A model generated the notes under the pieces. The model was not told the origin of the DNA, did no database searches, and worked only from the letters and a program-made list of their open reading frames with translations. Below are positions 27,178 through 37,081 of a stretch of 64,000 bases of DNA, piece after piece. Location of the stretch: assembly GCA_945885625.1 (NCBI GenBank), contig CAMCYS010000002.1, positions 1-64,000 of the forward strand. The letters run 5' to 3'. Within the stretch, counting starts at the first letter, position 1. Each line of letters begins with the position of its first letter. The translations under genes were made by a program, and so were the position numbers. Source of the DNA: Bifidobacterium breve (GTDB lineage: Bacteria; Actinomycetota; Actinomycetes; Nanopelagicales; Nanopelagicaceae).

Positions 27178-28346
27178 TTTGAATTAGACTTTCGGAATTC
27201 TCGGATTCCGCGAGCGACTTCAGGATCACGAAGAGCTGCGCCTAAAACAAAGCCCAAAGCCAAATAAGTAGAGATCAGAGATGAGCCTCCGTATGAAATT
27301 AACGGCAAGGTAACTCCAACTACCGGAACCAAACTAACAGCAGAGCCGATGTTAAAGAAACATTGAATCGAGATCCAAACGCCAATGCCCGCACAAGTGA
27401 ATCTGACCATTGGATCATTTGCGCGGATAGAGATGCGGAAGATGGCAAATATCAGACCACAGAAAAGCAGAATTGTTCCGATAGTGCCAACTAGACCTAG
27501 TTCCTCACCAATCACCGAGAAAATAAAATCCGTATGAGCTTCAGCTAAATTACCCCACTTTTGCCGACTTGCGCCGAGGCCAACGCCTAGTAGCCCGCCA
27601 GTTGCCAGGCCCATCAAACTATGTGCTGGTTGCCAACCATAATTTTTATAGTCACCTTCAGCGAATGGATTAAGAACTACTAAGAATCGAGCTGCCCGAT
27701 AAGGAGCGCTAATAATAAGCACACTAATGCCGGCCATACCTAGCGCTGAAATAGTTCCAAAAAGTCGCAGCGGAATTCCAGAGACAAAGAGCAAGCCAGC
27801 CATAGTCGCACCGATTACGGCTGCTGTGCCGAGATCCTTGCCAGCTAATACAAAGATGATAACTCCCAAGTAGCCAGGGACAATTAGTTTTAGGACATTT
27901 GTTCGTACAATTCCAGCACTTTCATACCGCGCTAACATGGTTGCCGCCCAGAGAATCATAAGAAACTTTGCAAACTCAGATGGCTGAACAACAAAAGGAC
28001 CGAAATCAATCCAATTTCGGTTTCCATTAACAGAATAACCAACGCCTGGAATCAGCAACACAGCTAACATGCCGATAGAAACTAGTAGTGAAATTCGGCC
28101 GATTGCTCGCCACAAGTTAAGTCGTAACTTAGCTGCTACCCAACCAATAGGTAGAGCCAGAATCAGAAATACCAACTGTCTTACAAATGTTCCATAGGTG
28201 TTGCCATTAACTTTGGTTGAGTAAATGGTTGAGGCCGAGAAAACCATTATCAAACCTAAGATACTCAGCGCTGTTACGCAGATGGCAAAGAGCGCAAAAG
28301 TATTAAATGGCTGAAGTAACTTGCTGCGCTTAACTTGCGTTGTCAT
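27174..28346 (-). CDS. ftsW: Septal peptidoglycan glycosyltransferase FtsW (SEDS)
   Basis: 390 residues with about ten membrane helices. SEDS polymerase that works with FtsI. Conserved segments include VNGNRNWIDFGPF with QPSEFAKF, the large loop with GLGASRQKWGNLAEAHTDFIFSVIGEE (key part AHTDFIFSVIGEELG), and the C-terminal GVTLPLISYGGSSL. The aspartate of AHTDFI is in the expected catalytic region. It overlaps the murD stop by 17 bases. RodA is the main alternative, but the dcw position favours FtsW. Confidence 0.95.
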   Translation of the reverse strand: MTTQVKRSKLLQPFNTFALFAICVTALSILGLIMVFSASTIYSTKVNGNTYGTFVRQLVFLILALPIGWVAAKLRLNLWRAIGRISLLVSIGMLAVLLIPGVGYSVNGNRNWIDFGPFVVQPSEFAKFLMILWAATMLARYESAGIVRTNVLKLIVPGYLGVIIFVLAGKDLGTAAVIGATMAGLLFVSGIPLRLFGTISALGMAGISVLIISAPYRAARFLVVLNPFAEGDYKNYGWQPAHSLMGLATGGLLGVGLGASRQKWGNLAEAHTDFIFSVIGEELGLVGTIGTILLFCGLIFAIFRISIRANDPMVRFTCAGIGVWISIQCFFNIGSAVSLVPVVGVTLPLISYGGSSLISTYLALGFVLGAALRDPEVARGIREFRKSNSK

Positions 28347-29763
28347 TTTTACCCACTATTTCTCGAACTGATTTGGCAAAACGATCACCGCGATCGCCGT
28401 ATGAAATAAATTGATCCATGGATGCACATGCTGGCGCTAGTAAAACTGCATCGCCATGTTCAGCAAGTAACTTGGCCTGCTCAACTACCTGATTCATGAA
28501 GGTGTTATCCGCACTGCTTCGATCATAGCCAGGGTCTGGATCTACTCGAACTAAAGTGACGGTTGGGAATCTGCTCTGCATCTCGTGGGCAATTAATTCT
28601 CTATCTGCACCTATTAAAATCACTGCTCGCAAACGTGAACCCACTTGAGCAATCAAGTCGCCCATTTCGGCACCTTTAGCTAATCCGCCCGCAACCCAGA
28701 CCACACTGAGCTCAGACATTAACGATGCTTGGGCAGCATGCGGGTTAGTTGCCTTGGAATCATCAATCCAGCGAATCCCATTCTGCTCCAAAACTGTCTC
28801 GATGCGATGGCGCCCTGGTCGAAATTTCTTAATTGCATCTCGAATTACCGCATGGTCGATTCCAATAGACCGCGTCAACCCGGCAGCCGCTAACGCATTG
28901 GAAACCGCATGTGGCGCTGTTGGCTGCACTTCGCTCAACTCACAGAACATGGCAGCTTCCATCGGATCTTCGACAAAAGCTCGGTCAACTAAGAGATCTT
29001 CAACTAACCCGATCTCGCCTGGCTTGGGAGTCTGCAGAGTGTAGAAAACTTTTCGACCCTGCCAATGCGCGCATCCTTCGACCACATTTGCGTCATCGCC
29101 ATTTAAGATCGCAGTAACTGAACGTTCAAGTAAATCAAGTTTTGCTTTGGCATACTCAGCAAAAGAGCCATGCCAATCAATATGATCTACTGCGATATTA
29201 AGAATTGAGCCGGCGACAAATTCAGCTGATTCTGCCCAATGTAATTGGAACGAGGAGAGCTCTAGAACTAGATACTCATATTTCTGTTCAGAAATTACTG
29301 CATCGATGACAGGTGTTCCGACATTGCCACATGCGAAAGCGCTGATACCAGCAGCTTTAAGAATTGATTCGGTGAGTTCAACCGTAGAAGTTTTACCATT
29401 AGTACCAGTGACTGCTAGCCACTTTTGCTCAGGTGCTATTTGTTGCTTAATTTCCCAAGCCAGATCAATTTCATTGAGTAACGGGATCTCACGATTTCGA
29501 AGATCCGCAATTATCGGATGACTAGGTCGCCAGCCTGGAGAAACAACGACAGCCGCCCAGTTGATATTTGATAGATCGCTAAGTGTCGCACGCTGAAAAT
29601 CAATTTCGCTGATCTCGTTTTCATCAAATACCGAAATCTCAGCACCCATGTTGCTTAGAACTTGCGCAACCGATCGACCAGTAACTCCGCCACCCAATAC
29701 CAACACTCGTGCACGAGCGATCGTTAAACCGCCCAGTGTTGTCAAAGTAGAGGTATTGGACAT
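28330..29763 (-). CDS. murD: UDP-MurNAc-L-alanine--D-glutamate ligase
   Basis: 477 residues. Mur ligase that adds D-Glu. The N-terminal Rossmann-like segment is VLVLGGGVTGRSVAQVL, the P-loop VTGTNGKTST covers 118-127, followed by LELSSFQLHW, NIAVDHIDWH and WIDDSKATNPHAA. It starts 3 bases after the mraY stop. Ordinary. Confidence 0.96.
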   Translation of the reverse strand: MSNTSTLTTLGGLTIARARVLVLGGGVTGRSVAQVLSNMGAEISVFDENEISEIDFQRATLSDLSNINWAAVVVSPGWRPSHPIIADLRNREIPLLNEIDLAWEIKQQIAPEQKWLAVTGTNGKTSTVELTESILKAAGISAFACGNVGTPVIDAVISEQKYEYLVLELSSFQLHWAESAEFVAGSILNIAVDHIDWHGSFAEYAKAKLDLLERSVTAILNGDDANVVEGCAHWQGRKVFYTLQTPKPGEIGLVEDLLVDRAFVEDPMEAAMFCELSEVQPTAPHAVSNALAAAGLTRSIGIDHAVIRDAIKKFRPGRHRIETVLEQNGIRWIDDSKATNPHAAQASLMSELSVVWVAGGLAKGAEMGDLIAQVGSRLRAVILIGADRELIAHEMQSRFPTVTLVRVDPDPGYDRSSADNTFMNQVVEQAKLLAEHGDAVLLAPACASMDQFISYGDRGDRFAKSVREIVGKNDNAS

Positions 29764-29766
29764 GAC

Positions 29767-30837
29767 TTAGCCCGCAAGGCTTAACCATTGGGCGTAGAAG
29801 AGACCCAAACCAAGTGCTACACACAGGCCGGAAATGATCCAGAAACGCAGGACGATGGTTACTTCGCCCCAGCCCTTTAATTCAAAGTGGTGATGTAATG
29901 GTGCCATTCGAAAGATTCTTTTTCCGCCAGTTACCTTAAAGTACAGAGTCTGGATAATTACCGACATCGTAATAATTACGAAAAGTCCTCCAAGAGGGAT
30001 CAATAAAAGTTGAACTCTTAAAGTGCTGGCTAAACCTGCCAGCGCGCCACCGAGAGCCAAAGATCCGGTATCGCCCATAAATATTTTTGCTGGTGATGCA
30101 TTCCACCATAGAAAACCGGTACAGGCACCTGCGAACGCAGCCGCCAAAACTGCTAAGTCCAACGGATCACGCACTGAATAGCATCCGCTAGATATGTCGG
30201 CAGCAATCGCACAGCCTTGTCCAAACTCCCAGATTCCAATCAAAATGAAGGCCAAGAAAGTCATCACGGAAGCACCAGTTGCTAAACCATCTAAACCATC
30301 AGATAAATTAACGCCATTACTTGTAGCAGTTACCATTAACGCAATCCAGATAACTACGACTACACCACCAAGCACGATGCTGGTATCTCTAACTACTGAT
30401 AAGTTCAAGGAGATTGGTGTTAGACCTTCGTTATCAGCAAATTGAATTCCGAAATATCCAAAGGTAGCCGCTATTATTACCTGCCCAAGAATTTTATAAC
30501 GTCCCTTTAAACCCAAGGATTTTTCTCTAGAAACCTTTAGCCAATCATCCAAGAATCCAACGAATCCAAGTCCCACTACTAACGCAATCACCAATAGCGC
30601 TGAAATCGTTGTGGCCGTCTGCGTTATTCCATGGCTTACTAAATATCCCGCAATAGCCGCGAAAATAATAATTAAGCCACCCATAGTTGGAGTTCCACGT
30701 TTGGTGTGGTGCGAGGCTGGCCCATCATCGCGAATGATTTGCCCATATCCTCGCGCGGCTAACAAACGAATCAAAACCGGGGTGCCGAATAATGCGAAGA
30801 AGAGCGCTACTGCTCCCGAGATTAAAATCTGTCTCAT
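29767..30837 (-). CDS. mraY: Phospho-MurNAc-pentapeptide transferase (lipid I synthase)
   Basis: 356 residues, about ten membrane helices. It moves phospho-MurNAc-pentapeptide to undecaprenyl phosphate. Magnesium and catalytic residues are visible as D97-D98 (FLDDWLK), D180 and D183 ([10 protein letters not shown]) and the [12 protein letters not shown] segment. The ATG abuts the murF TAA directly. Ordinary. Confidence 0.97.
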   Translation of the reverse strand: MRQILISGAVALFFALFGTPVLIRLLAARGYGQIIRDDGPASHHTKRGTPTMGGLIIIFAAIAGYLVSHGITQTATTISALLVIALVVGLGFVGFLDDWLKVSREKSLGLKGRYKILGQVIIAATFGYFGIQFADNEGLTPISLNLSVVRDTSIVLGGVVVVIWIALMVTATSNGVNLSDGLDGLATGASVMTFLAFILIGIWEFGQGCAIAADISSGCYSVRDPLDLAVLAAAFAGACTGFLWWNASPAKIFMGDTGSLALGGALAGLASTLRVQLLLIPLGGLFVIITMSVIIQTLYFKVTGGKRIFRMAPLHHHFELKGWGEVTIVLRFWIISGLCVALGLGLFYAQWLSLAG

Positions 30838-32229
30838 TTATTCGTCATCCTTCTTTCCTGCCTCAGTTTGCCAGTTCGCTACTACTTCTTGCGCTATTTC
30901 TTCAAAGTGTTCGGCTCGCGATGCTTTAACCAGCAATACATCACCAGATTGCATCTCTTTTAGCACTGCGACAACTGAATTCTTATCATTTAGTTCATGC
31001 ACTTTTGTGTCACTATCGCTTGGGACACCATCGCTATAGGCCGGCATTGAAACTGTAAGCAGGTGATCAATTGCGAGATCGCTAACCAATTTTCCAATCG
31101 CGGCATGGTCTGCATTCTCGGAACTCCCTAATTCATGCATCTTTCCTAACGCTGCCCAGGATGATCCACCACGCTCTTGCGCGAATAGAGCCAATGTTCG
31201 TAACGCTGCAGCCATTGATTCAGGGTTAGCGTTATATGAGTCATTAATCATTAATCGACCAGCTAACTCAAAAATTTCCATTCGCCACTTGCTGGCTAGC
31301 TCGGCCATAGACAGAGAGCCGGCTATTTGATCAACAGATAATCCCAGCGCGCTTGAGATCGCAGCAGCAGCTAAAGCATTAGGAATTTGATGTAGCCCGA
31401 CCAACCGCATCCCAACAGCTGCACGGCCAGATTTTGTCACTAGATCAAAGTGCGGGCGTCCCTCGCGAATCTCAACATCAGCAGCCCGCACATTACAATC
31501 ACTTCGCTCGCCAAAAGTTAGAACTGATACCCCATTGGCAACTTTCATAGCAGGTGTGAATTGATCATAAGTTCCCAGAACAGCCGTACCGCCACTGACG
31601 AGTGAAGTAATCAACTCTGATTTTGCTTGCGCAATTGCTTCGCGAGATCCAAATTCACCAATATGAGCGTTGCCAACTTTAAGAACTGCGCCAATTCTTG
31701 GTTTAGCTATTTCGCACAGAAGAGAGATATCTCCGATGTGACGAGCGCCCATTTCGACGATGCAGTACTTAGTTTGACCGCTGCACTCTAATATTGTCAG
31801 AGGAACACCCAGCTCATTATTATATGAACCAACTGGCGCAACAGTCTCGCCAACTGAAGAGAGTATGTAGTTAAGTAAGTCCTTGGTGGTGGTCTTACCT
31901 TGGGAGCCAGTGATTCCGATAACCGTTAAATTCTCTAATTGAACTCGCACGAATTTGGCTAGATCGGCCACAGCCTGAGTTACATCTGAAACAACCACGC
32001 AAGGTTGATCAACTATTTGAGTAGTAAACGCCAAGACTGCTCCGTTTGCGAAAGCATCAGAGCAGAAATTGTGACCATCTGTGTTCTCGCCAACTAGAGC
32101 CAGAAAGAGAGAGCCCGGTTTAGCTCTACGCGAATCAAATACTGGTGCCTGTGTAACCATAATGTTTTCATCACCATGAAGTGAGCCATTAACAATGAGT
32201 GAGATTTCACGAGCTGATAATTTGATCAT
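30838..32229 (-). CDS. murF: UDP-MurNAc-tripeptide--D-alanyl-D-alanine ligase
   Basis: 463 residues. It adds D-Ala-D-Ala. The P-loop ITGSQGKTTTKD lies around 106-117, preceded by the N-terminal FDSRRAKPGSLFLAL; LEMGARHIGDI is present as VEMGARHIGDI, and the C-terminal domain includes NDSYNANPESM. The ATG overlaps the murE stop as ATGA. Ordinary length. Confidence 0.96.
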   Translation of the reverse strand: MIKLSAREISLIVNGSLHGDENIMVTQAPVFDSRRAKPGSLFLALVGENTDGHNFCSDAFANGAVLAFTTQIVDQPCVVVSDVTQAVADLAKFVRVQLENLTVIGITGSQGKTTTKDLLNYILSSVGETVAPVGSYNNELGVPLTILECSGQTKYCIVEMGARHIGDISLLCEIAKPRIGAVLKVGNAHIGEFGSREAIAQAKSELITSLVSGGTAVLGTYDQFTPAMKVANGVSVLTFGERSDCNVRAADVEIREGRPHFDLVTKSGRAAVGMRLVGLHQIPNALAAAAISSALGLSVDQIAGSLSMAELASKWRMEIFELAGRLMINDSYNANPESMAAALRTLALFAQERGGSSWAALGKMHELGSSENADHAAIGKLVSDLAIDHLLTVSMPAYSDGVPSDSDTKVHELNDKNSVVAVLKEMQSGDVLLVKASRAEHFEEIAQEVVANWQTEAGKKDDE

Positions 32230-33719
32230 GGAGTCGCCTCAATAGCAGCTGCTAACACGAGACGATCATCAAAGTTGTGCTTTACACCAGCTATCTCTTG
32301 CCCTGACTCATGTCCCTTTCCTAGGAGTACAACTACGTCATCAGGTTTTGCTGCTGCCACTGCTAACTCAATAGCTCGCTTGCGATCAACTTCAACGACA
32401 CTATTGGAAGGCAGAGTTAGTCCAGAGATCATCTCGTTAATAATTTGAGTTGGATCTTCGCTTCGAGGATTATCACTGGTAAAAATTGCTAAATCAGATC
32501 CAGCTAATAACGCAGCTCCCATTAATGGGCGCTTGCTTTTGTCACGGTCGCCACCACAACCTAATAATGCAATAACTTTTCCAGAAGTGCCTTTCCGTAA
32601 AGTTTCCAAGACACTTTTCACTGAATCTGGTGAGTGCGCATAATCAACTAATGCAGTGAAAGACTGACCCAGATCAACTTTCTCGAGTCGACCTTCAGCG
32701 CCGGATAGTGTTGGCGTAATCGCTGCAATATCAACTGGATCAATACCGCTAGCAACACAAATTGCTATCGCCATTAAGAGATTATCTAAATTGAAATCGC
32801 CCACTAGTTTTGTTGATGTTTCAATCAATATTCCACCAGTGCCTCTAATTGCAATCGAAGTGCCGCGAGCACCACTTTCAATTCGATCAAAATACCAATC
32901 TGCCGACTTTGTGTGGCGTGAAATTCGGACTACTGGTAATTCTTGAATTTCCAATAATTTCTTTGCCCATGAGGAATCAATATTTATATAGGCGGTATCG
33001 GCATATTTATGGGTAAATAGCGCAGCTTTTGCAGCAAAGTAGGAATCCATATCAGTATGAAAATCCAAGTGATCTTGGGACAGATTAGTAAAAGCAGCGA
33101 TATCAAAATGTGAGCCACCGATTCGATTTAGTGAAACTGCGTGGCTAGAAACTTCCATGAAAATATTGCGTATGTGACGTTCACGCATAACTGCGGCTAA
33201 AGATTGCAGTTCTGGTGCTTCAGGGGTAGTGCGAAGCGTTTCAATGACCTCACTACCGATTCGAGTTTGGACAGTTCCGATTAGGCCACTTTGTTGGCTA
33301 GCTGCCATTGCGATCTGATACAGCAATGTTGTTACAGTGGTTTTGCCATTGGTGCCAGTTACTCCAACGCTAAACATGTCGCGCATCGGTTCCTTATGTA
33401 ACCAGGCTGCAATCGCCCCTGCTGTTGCTCGAGGGTTAGCGACAGCCAATACTGGTAGATCAGTGATGATGCCAGCACCCACTTCATCAGTTAGAACTGC
33501 TACCGCACCGTTTAATTTTGCGTTACCAGCATAAGTTGCCCCATGGACTTTAGCACCAGCAACTGCGACAAATAAATCACCGGGCTCAACTTGATGTGAA
33601 TCAATAGCGACACCAGTGATCGTAATGCTCTCTAAATCTGGATACTTTGAAAAAGCTGAAGTAAGTTCACTGACCGCACGAAGAGTTCGTCCAGTAATAG
33701 GATCGTGTGGTCGCAACAT
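32226..33719 (-). CDS. murE: UDP-MurNAc-L-Ala-D-Glu--meso-DAP ligase
   Basis: I start it at ATG 33717-33719, one base after the ftsI TAA (497 residues); an upstream ATG at 33773 would overlap ftsI by 53 bases. P-loop GTNGKTT lies at 122-128 and the substrate motif DNPRSEDP at 416-423. DNPR marks ligases that add meso-diaminopimelate rather than lysine, so this organism probably has a DAP-type wall. The lysine to be carbamylated lies in the central domain. Coupled to murF by ATGA. Confidence 0.95.
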   Translation of the reverse strand: MLRPHDPITGRTLRAVSELTSAFSKYPDLESITITGVAIDSHQVEPGDLFVAVAGAKVHGATYAGNAKLNGAVAVLTDEVGAGIITDLPVLAVANPRATAGAIAAWLHKEPMRDMFSVGVTGTNGKTTVTTLLYQIAMAASQQSGLIGTVQTRIGSEVIETLRTTPEAPELQSLAAVMRERHIRNIFMEVSSHAVSLNRIGGSHFDIAAFTNLSQDHLDFHTDMDSYFAAKAALFTHKYADTAYINIDSSWAKKLLEIQELPVVRISRHTKSADWYFDRIESGARGTSIAIRGTGGILIETSTKLVGDFNLDNLLMAIAICVASGIDPVDIAAITPTLSGAEGRLEKVDLGQSFTALVDYAHSPDSVKSVLETLRKGTSGKVIALLGCGGDRDKSKRPLMGAALLAGSDLAIFTSDNPRSEDPTQIINEMISGLTLPSNSVVEVDRKRAIELAVAAAKPDDVVVLLGKGHESGQEIAGVKHNFDDRLVLAAAIEATP

Positions 33720-33720
33720 T

Positions 33721-35547
33721 TTAGAGTCTGCCGCTCGCAGAGTTAGTTTTTTCTTTGGCCTTAGCCTTGGCAATTGCTTTCTTTAATTGCTTTTCATCTA
33801 GCGCCACTGGAACTATCTTTGTGCCGGTAGGCGGAATGCGCTTTGACTCTAGAACAAATGACATTACCTTTTTAAATACTGGTCCGCCCAGGTATCCGCC
33901 CCAGTGCATTCCTTTGGGATCTTGGATGGTTACTGAAATTACATATCTAGGTGCATCAGATGGCGCAAACCCAATGAACGAAGCTGTGAATCCGCTATAG
34001 CAGCCACAAATATCGTTATATCGTTGAGCGGTTGCAGTCTTTCCCGCCACTCGGTAGCCAGGAATAGCTGCAGATGGGGCGGTTCCATTTGAAGAGACCA
34101 CGCTCTCCATCATCAGGCGTACTTTTGTGGCTGTTTCAGCACTGACTACTCGCACAGTTGTGCGAGGTTTAGCTGGTGTGAAATTTCCGTTTGCTTCATT
34201 TGTGCCCGCAATAACAGTTGGCGATACTCGTACTCCATTATTCGCGATGGTAGCAAACACGCTAGTTGCCTGCATAGCGGTAACTGAGTAACCCTGGCCA
34301 AATGAAATAGTTGGCGCTGAAGTGCCTGACCAATCTGAGACTGGACGGAGAATGCCTCTTGATTCACCAGGTAAACCCGAACCAGTACTCTCGCCGATAC
34401 CAAATTTGCTTAAGTAATCGTGTAACTGATTATTAGATAGTTTCTCGCCGATCATAATGGTGCCAGTGTTACTAGAGACTGCCAAAATGCCTGAGGTTGT
34501 TAGTCGCCAGTCGGCATGATTTTTGTGATCATGGAATTTGGATCCACCACGCTTAATCACATCAGGAACTGTGAATACCGTTGTTGGCGTAACTTTATTT
34601 TCTTCAATTGCAGCCGCAACGGTCATGATTTTTCCAGTTGATCCTGGTTCAAAAACATCCTGAACTGAGGGGTTGCGCATTTTAGCTAGCGATACGTTGT
34701 CCCGATTGTTTAAGTCAAAGGTAGGCGCTGTTGCATGAGCCAAAATTGCACCAGTCTTTGGGTCCATCACAATTACAGTGCCACTACTCGCATTAGCTGA
34801 TTTGACCGCATCGGCAATAGCTTTTGAGGCAACCCACTGGATATCGCGATCGATAGTTAATCTGATCGAGGTTCCAGCCTTAGCTGAGATGATCTCGGAT
34901 TGAGAGCCTGGAATTTCAGCACCATATCCATTGGCATACGAATACTTACCATCAGTTCCCGTGATAATCGAATTCATGCTCGATTCCAGACCGGTTGCGC
35001 CTTTACCTTCCTGATTAACAAAGCCAATTAGTGAAGCTACTAAAGAGCCAGATGGGTATTCGCGAATGTAAGCGCGCTCTGGATAGAAAGCAGTGATGCG
35101 TTGATCAAATTCTTTTGGTTCTAGCGAACTATTGTGTTCCGCAATTGCTGCCTTTAAGGCGCTCCAAACAGCTGGCTGGGCATTGCGATAAATCAATTTC
35201 CACTTTAATTCACCGGTATACAACTCTTGAAGTTCTGAAACCGGCATTCCCAAAATAGGAGAAGTAAATTTGGCAGTGAAAGCAGGGTTTGAAATCGCAC
35301 TCTGATCGATCACGATATTAATGGCATTTACGCTCTTTGCTAACGCAACGCCATTTACATCGGTAATTGTTCCACGAGGCGCTTGCAGCGTAGCCACATT
35401 CTCCATCTCATTAACAGCCCAAGTTCTAATTGACTCGGCAGTTATTACCTGCACCCAGATTACCTTTACGACGAATATCGCCATAAAGACAAATGTCAAC
35501 GCAATTAGAACCTGAATGCGCTTACGAACTAGTGCGAAATTACCCAA
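33721..35547 (-). CDS. ftsI: Septal transpeptidase FtsI/PBP3
   Basis: The best start is TTG at 35545-35547, five bases after GGAGG and overlapping the FtsL-like stop by 8 bases; this gives 608 residues. An ATG at 35586 would overlap by 47 bases. One membrane helix (about 12-34), a dimerisation domain with APRGTITDVNG, then the transpeptidase domain: SxxK is S303-TGK in FEPGSTGK, SxN is 358-360 (SSNTGT), and the third motif reads KTAT at 503-506 instead of the usual KTGT. A CGCY pair follows, as in actinobacterial FtsI. It cross-links septal wall with FtsW. Confidence 0.94.
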   Translation of the reverse strand: MGNFALVRKRIQVLIALTFVFMAIFVVKVIWVQVITAESIRTWAVNEMENVATLQAPRGTITDVNGVALAKSVNAINIVIDQSAISNPAFTAKFTSPILGMPVSELQELYTGELKWKLIYRNAQPAVWSALKAAIAEHNSSLEPKEFDQRITAFYPERAYIREYPSGSLVASLIGFVNQEGKGATGLESSMNSIITGTDGKYSYANGYGAEIPGSQSEIISAKAGTSIRLTIDRDIQWVASKAIADAVKSANASSGTVIVMDPKTGAILAHATAPTFDLNNRDNVSLAKMRNPSVQDVFEPGSTGKIMTVAAAIEENKVTPTTVFTVPDVIKRGGSKFHDHKNHADWRLTTSGILAVSSNTGTIMIGEKLSNNQLHDYLSKFGIGESTGSGLPGESRGILRPVSDWSGTSAPTISFGQGYSVTAMQATSVFATIANNGVRVSPTVIAGTNEANGNFTPAKPRTTVRVVSAETATKVRLMMESVVSSNGTAPSAAIPGYRVAGKTATAQRYNDICGCYSGFTASFIGFAPSDAPRYVISVTIQDPKGMHWGGYLGGPVFKKVMSFVLESKRIPPTGTKIVPVALDEKQLKKAIAKAKAKEKTNSASGRL

Positions 35548-35953
35548 TTGATCCTCCCGCAACTGCTTCAGGAACAAGTGGCTCATCTAAATTTAAAAAT
35601 GCCGGAGTCGCAGAAGGAGCCATACCCATTTCAATTGCTGCAGCTGCCAGTGCGTTCGGTGAAGAGATGCGATCTAACTCGCGAATGTAAGCTTCTCGCT
35701 GATCGGTTAGTAAACGCGCTTCAAGTTGTAACTTTGAAAGCTTGAATGCGTCTTGCGCAAGTAAGGTATTTACGAAGAGAAGTGAAACTAAGCCAAGCGC
35801 ACCAATGCCGGTTAGAAAGAGTATAAAAACTTTCTGATCGGCTCGCTTGTCAATATCGATCTTGGGAACCAGGCGAAGAGCGACTTCAGAAGAACGCTCG
35901 ATCACTTTCTGCTTTGATCGGCTGATTGCTGGAGCGAGAGCTGTAATTGCCAT
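35540..35953 (-). CDS. FtsL-like septum protein
   Basis: 137 residues with the FtsL layout rather than strong sequence identity: a basic cytoplasmic tail (about 1-40), one membrane helix (41-64), and a short outside coiled-coil (66-97) followed by SSPNALAAAAIEMGM, a typical FtsL/DivIC stretch that precedes the end. The position between rsmH and ftsI is that of ftsL. The ATG shares a base with the rsmH TAA (TAATG). It would join FtsQ and DivIC in the complex that activates FtsWI. Confidence 0.8.
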   Translation of the reverse strand: MAITALAPAISRSKQKVIERSSEVALRLVPKIDIDKRADQKVFILFLTGIGALGLVSLLFVNTLLAQDAFKLSKLQLEARLLTDQREAYIRELDRISSPNALAAAAIEMGMAPSATPAFLNLDEPLVPEAVAGGSIG

Positions 35954-36897
35954 TATGCGGCCAACCGTTCTATTGCACGTAGACGAACAGATTGCGCACG
36001 CGAGTTCGCAGCAATCTCTGCTTCACTTGGTAAAACCGAACCACGAACCAAAAGCGCAAATTTCGCAGCAAATTCAGGTAGATCGATTGGTAGGTCGCGA
36101 GGCGTACCAGAGGTAGTAGCTTGAGCAAAAATCTCTTTTACGATGCGATCTTCGAGAGATTGAAAAGACATAACCACTAACCGGCCACCGACTTTAAGTA
36201 GCTCAAGGGCCTGTGGAATAGCTCGATTAACCGCACCCAGTTCATCATTGGTTTCAATGCGAAGAGCTTGGAATGTGCGCTTGGCTGGATTGCCACCGGT
36301 GCGACGAGTCGCTGCCGGAATGCTTTCTTTAACTAAAGTGGCAAGCTGGGCAGTTGAGTTAAGCGGTGCTTTAGCTCGCTCTTTAACAATATTCTCAACA
36401 ATACGAGTGGCGAATTTTTCTTCACCATAGGTACGCAAAATTCGTACTAACTCACCAGGTGCATAAGTGTTTACGATTTCGCTCGCGGTAATTCCAGTTG
36501 AGCGATCCATGCGCATATCAAGAGGTGCGTCTTGTGAATAAGAAAACCCACGATCGCTCTGATCAAGCTGCATTGATGAGACGCCTAGATCAAAGAGAAT
36601 TCCATCAACTTTGTTATAGCCAAAGCTATTGACTACTTCAGTAATTTCATCAAAAATTGCATGATTTAGTTTTGTGCGGTTTTCAAATTTTGCTAAACGA
36701 TTCTTGGCTTTAACGATTGCATCTAGATCACGATCGATTCCAATTAAAACTAGATTTGGATTTGATTCAAGTAAAGCTTCACTATGTCCGCCGAGACCAA
36801 GAGTTGCATCGACAGCAACTGGAGTTTCAGATTTATTTAATGCGGGGGTTAACAGATCAATGCAGGTATCGCGCATTACTGAAATGTGTTCTAGCAT
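35953..36897 (-). CDS. rsmH: 16S rRNA (cytosine-1402-N4)-methyltransferase
   Basis: I choose the ATG at 36895-36897 (314 residues), because AGGGGG lies 5 bases upstream; a GTG sits just before it. It begins MLEHISVMRDTCIDLL. SAM-binding DATLGLGGHSEALL and the later FDLGVSSMQLDQSDRGFS and DMRMD are RsmH hallmarks, with VVMSFQSLEDRIVK near the C-terminus (usually SFHSLEDR, here SFQS). It methylates C1402 of 16S rRNA. It follows a structured leader (36977-37073) after mraZ. Confidence 0.96.
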   Translation of the reverse strand: MLEHISVMRDTCIDLLTPALNKSETPVAVDATLGLGGHSEALLESNPNLVLIGIDRDLDAIVKAKNRLAKFENRTKLNHAIFDEITEVVNSFGYNKVDGILFDLGVSSMQLDQSDRGFSYSQDAPLDMRMDRSTGITASEIVNTYAPGELVRILRTYGEEKFATRIVENIVKERAKAPLNSTAQLATLVKESIPAATRRTGGNPAKRTFQALRIETNDELGAVNRAIPQALELLKVGGRLVVMSFQSLEDRIVKEIFAQATTSGTPRDLPIDLPEFAAKFALLVRGSVLPSEAEIAANSRAQSVRLRAIERLAA

Positions 36898-36976
36898 CAC
36901 TTCCCCCTTTCGTTAATATCTTTCACTAGCTTTACTTCTTTACTGCTTGTGTTCCATGTTCTGTTTTTCGTTATCG

Positions 36977-37073
36977 CTATCTCTTCTGGTCACCGCCGGC
37001 CGACGGATTTTCTTAAACGGCACCGGGGAAGGGGCGCCGTTTTCGTAGGGTCGACGGTGGCCAAAAGAGATAG
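36977..37073 (-). ncRNA. mraW RNA motif, structured leader between mraZ and rsmH
   Basis: On the minus strand the outer arms 37073-37051 and 36999-36977 pair over 23 positions with about two mismatches and two G-U pairs. Inside, AAACGGCGCC (37042-37033) pairs with GGTGCCGTTT (37024-37015) around the loop CCTTCCCC. The location in the 5' UTR of rsmH (mraW), in an actinobacterial dcw cluster, matches the known mraW RNA motif, a presumed cis-regulator. I identify it from structure and position; the family consensus was not compared base by base. Confidence 0.75.
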
Positions 37074-37081
37074 TGGTTAGA

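Noticed and set aside
36901-37081. RNase P RNA gene in the mraZ-rsmH gap
   Set aside because: The gap is only 181 bp and lacks the GAGGAAAGTC-type core; the structure fits the mraW RNA motif instead.
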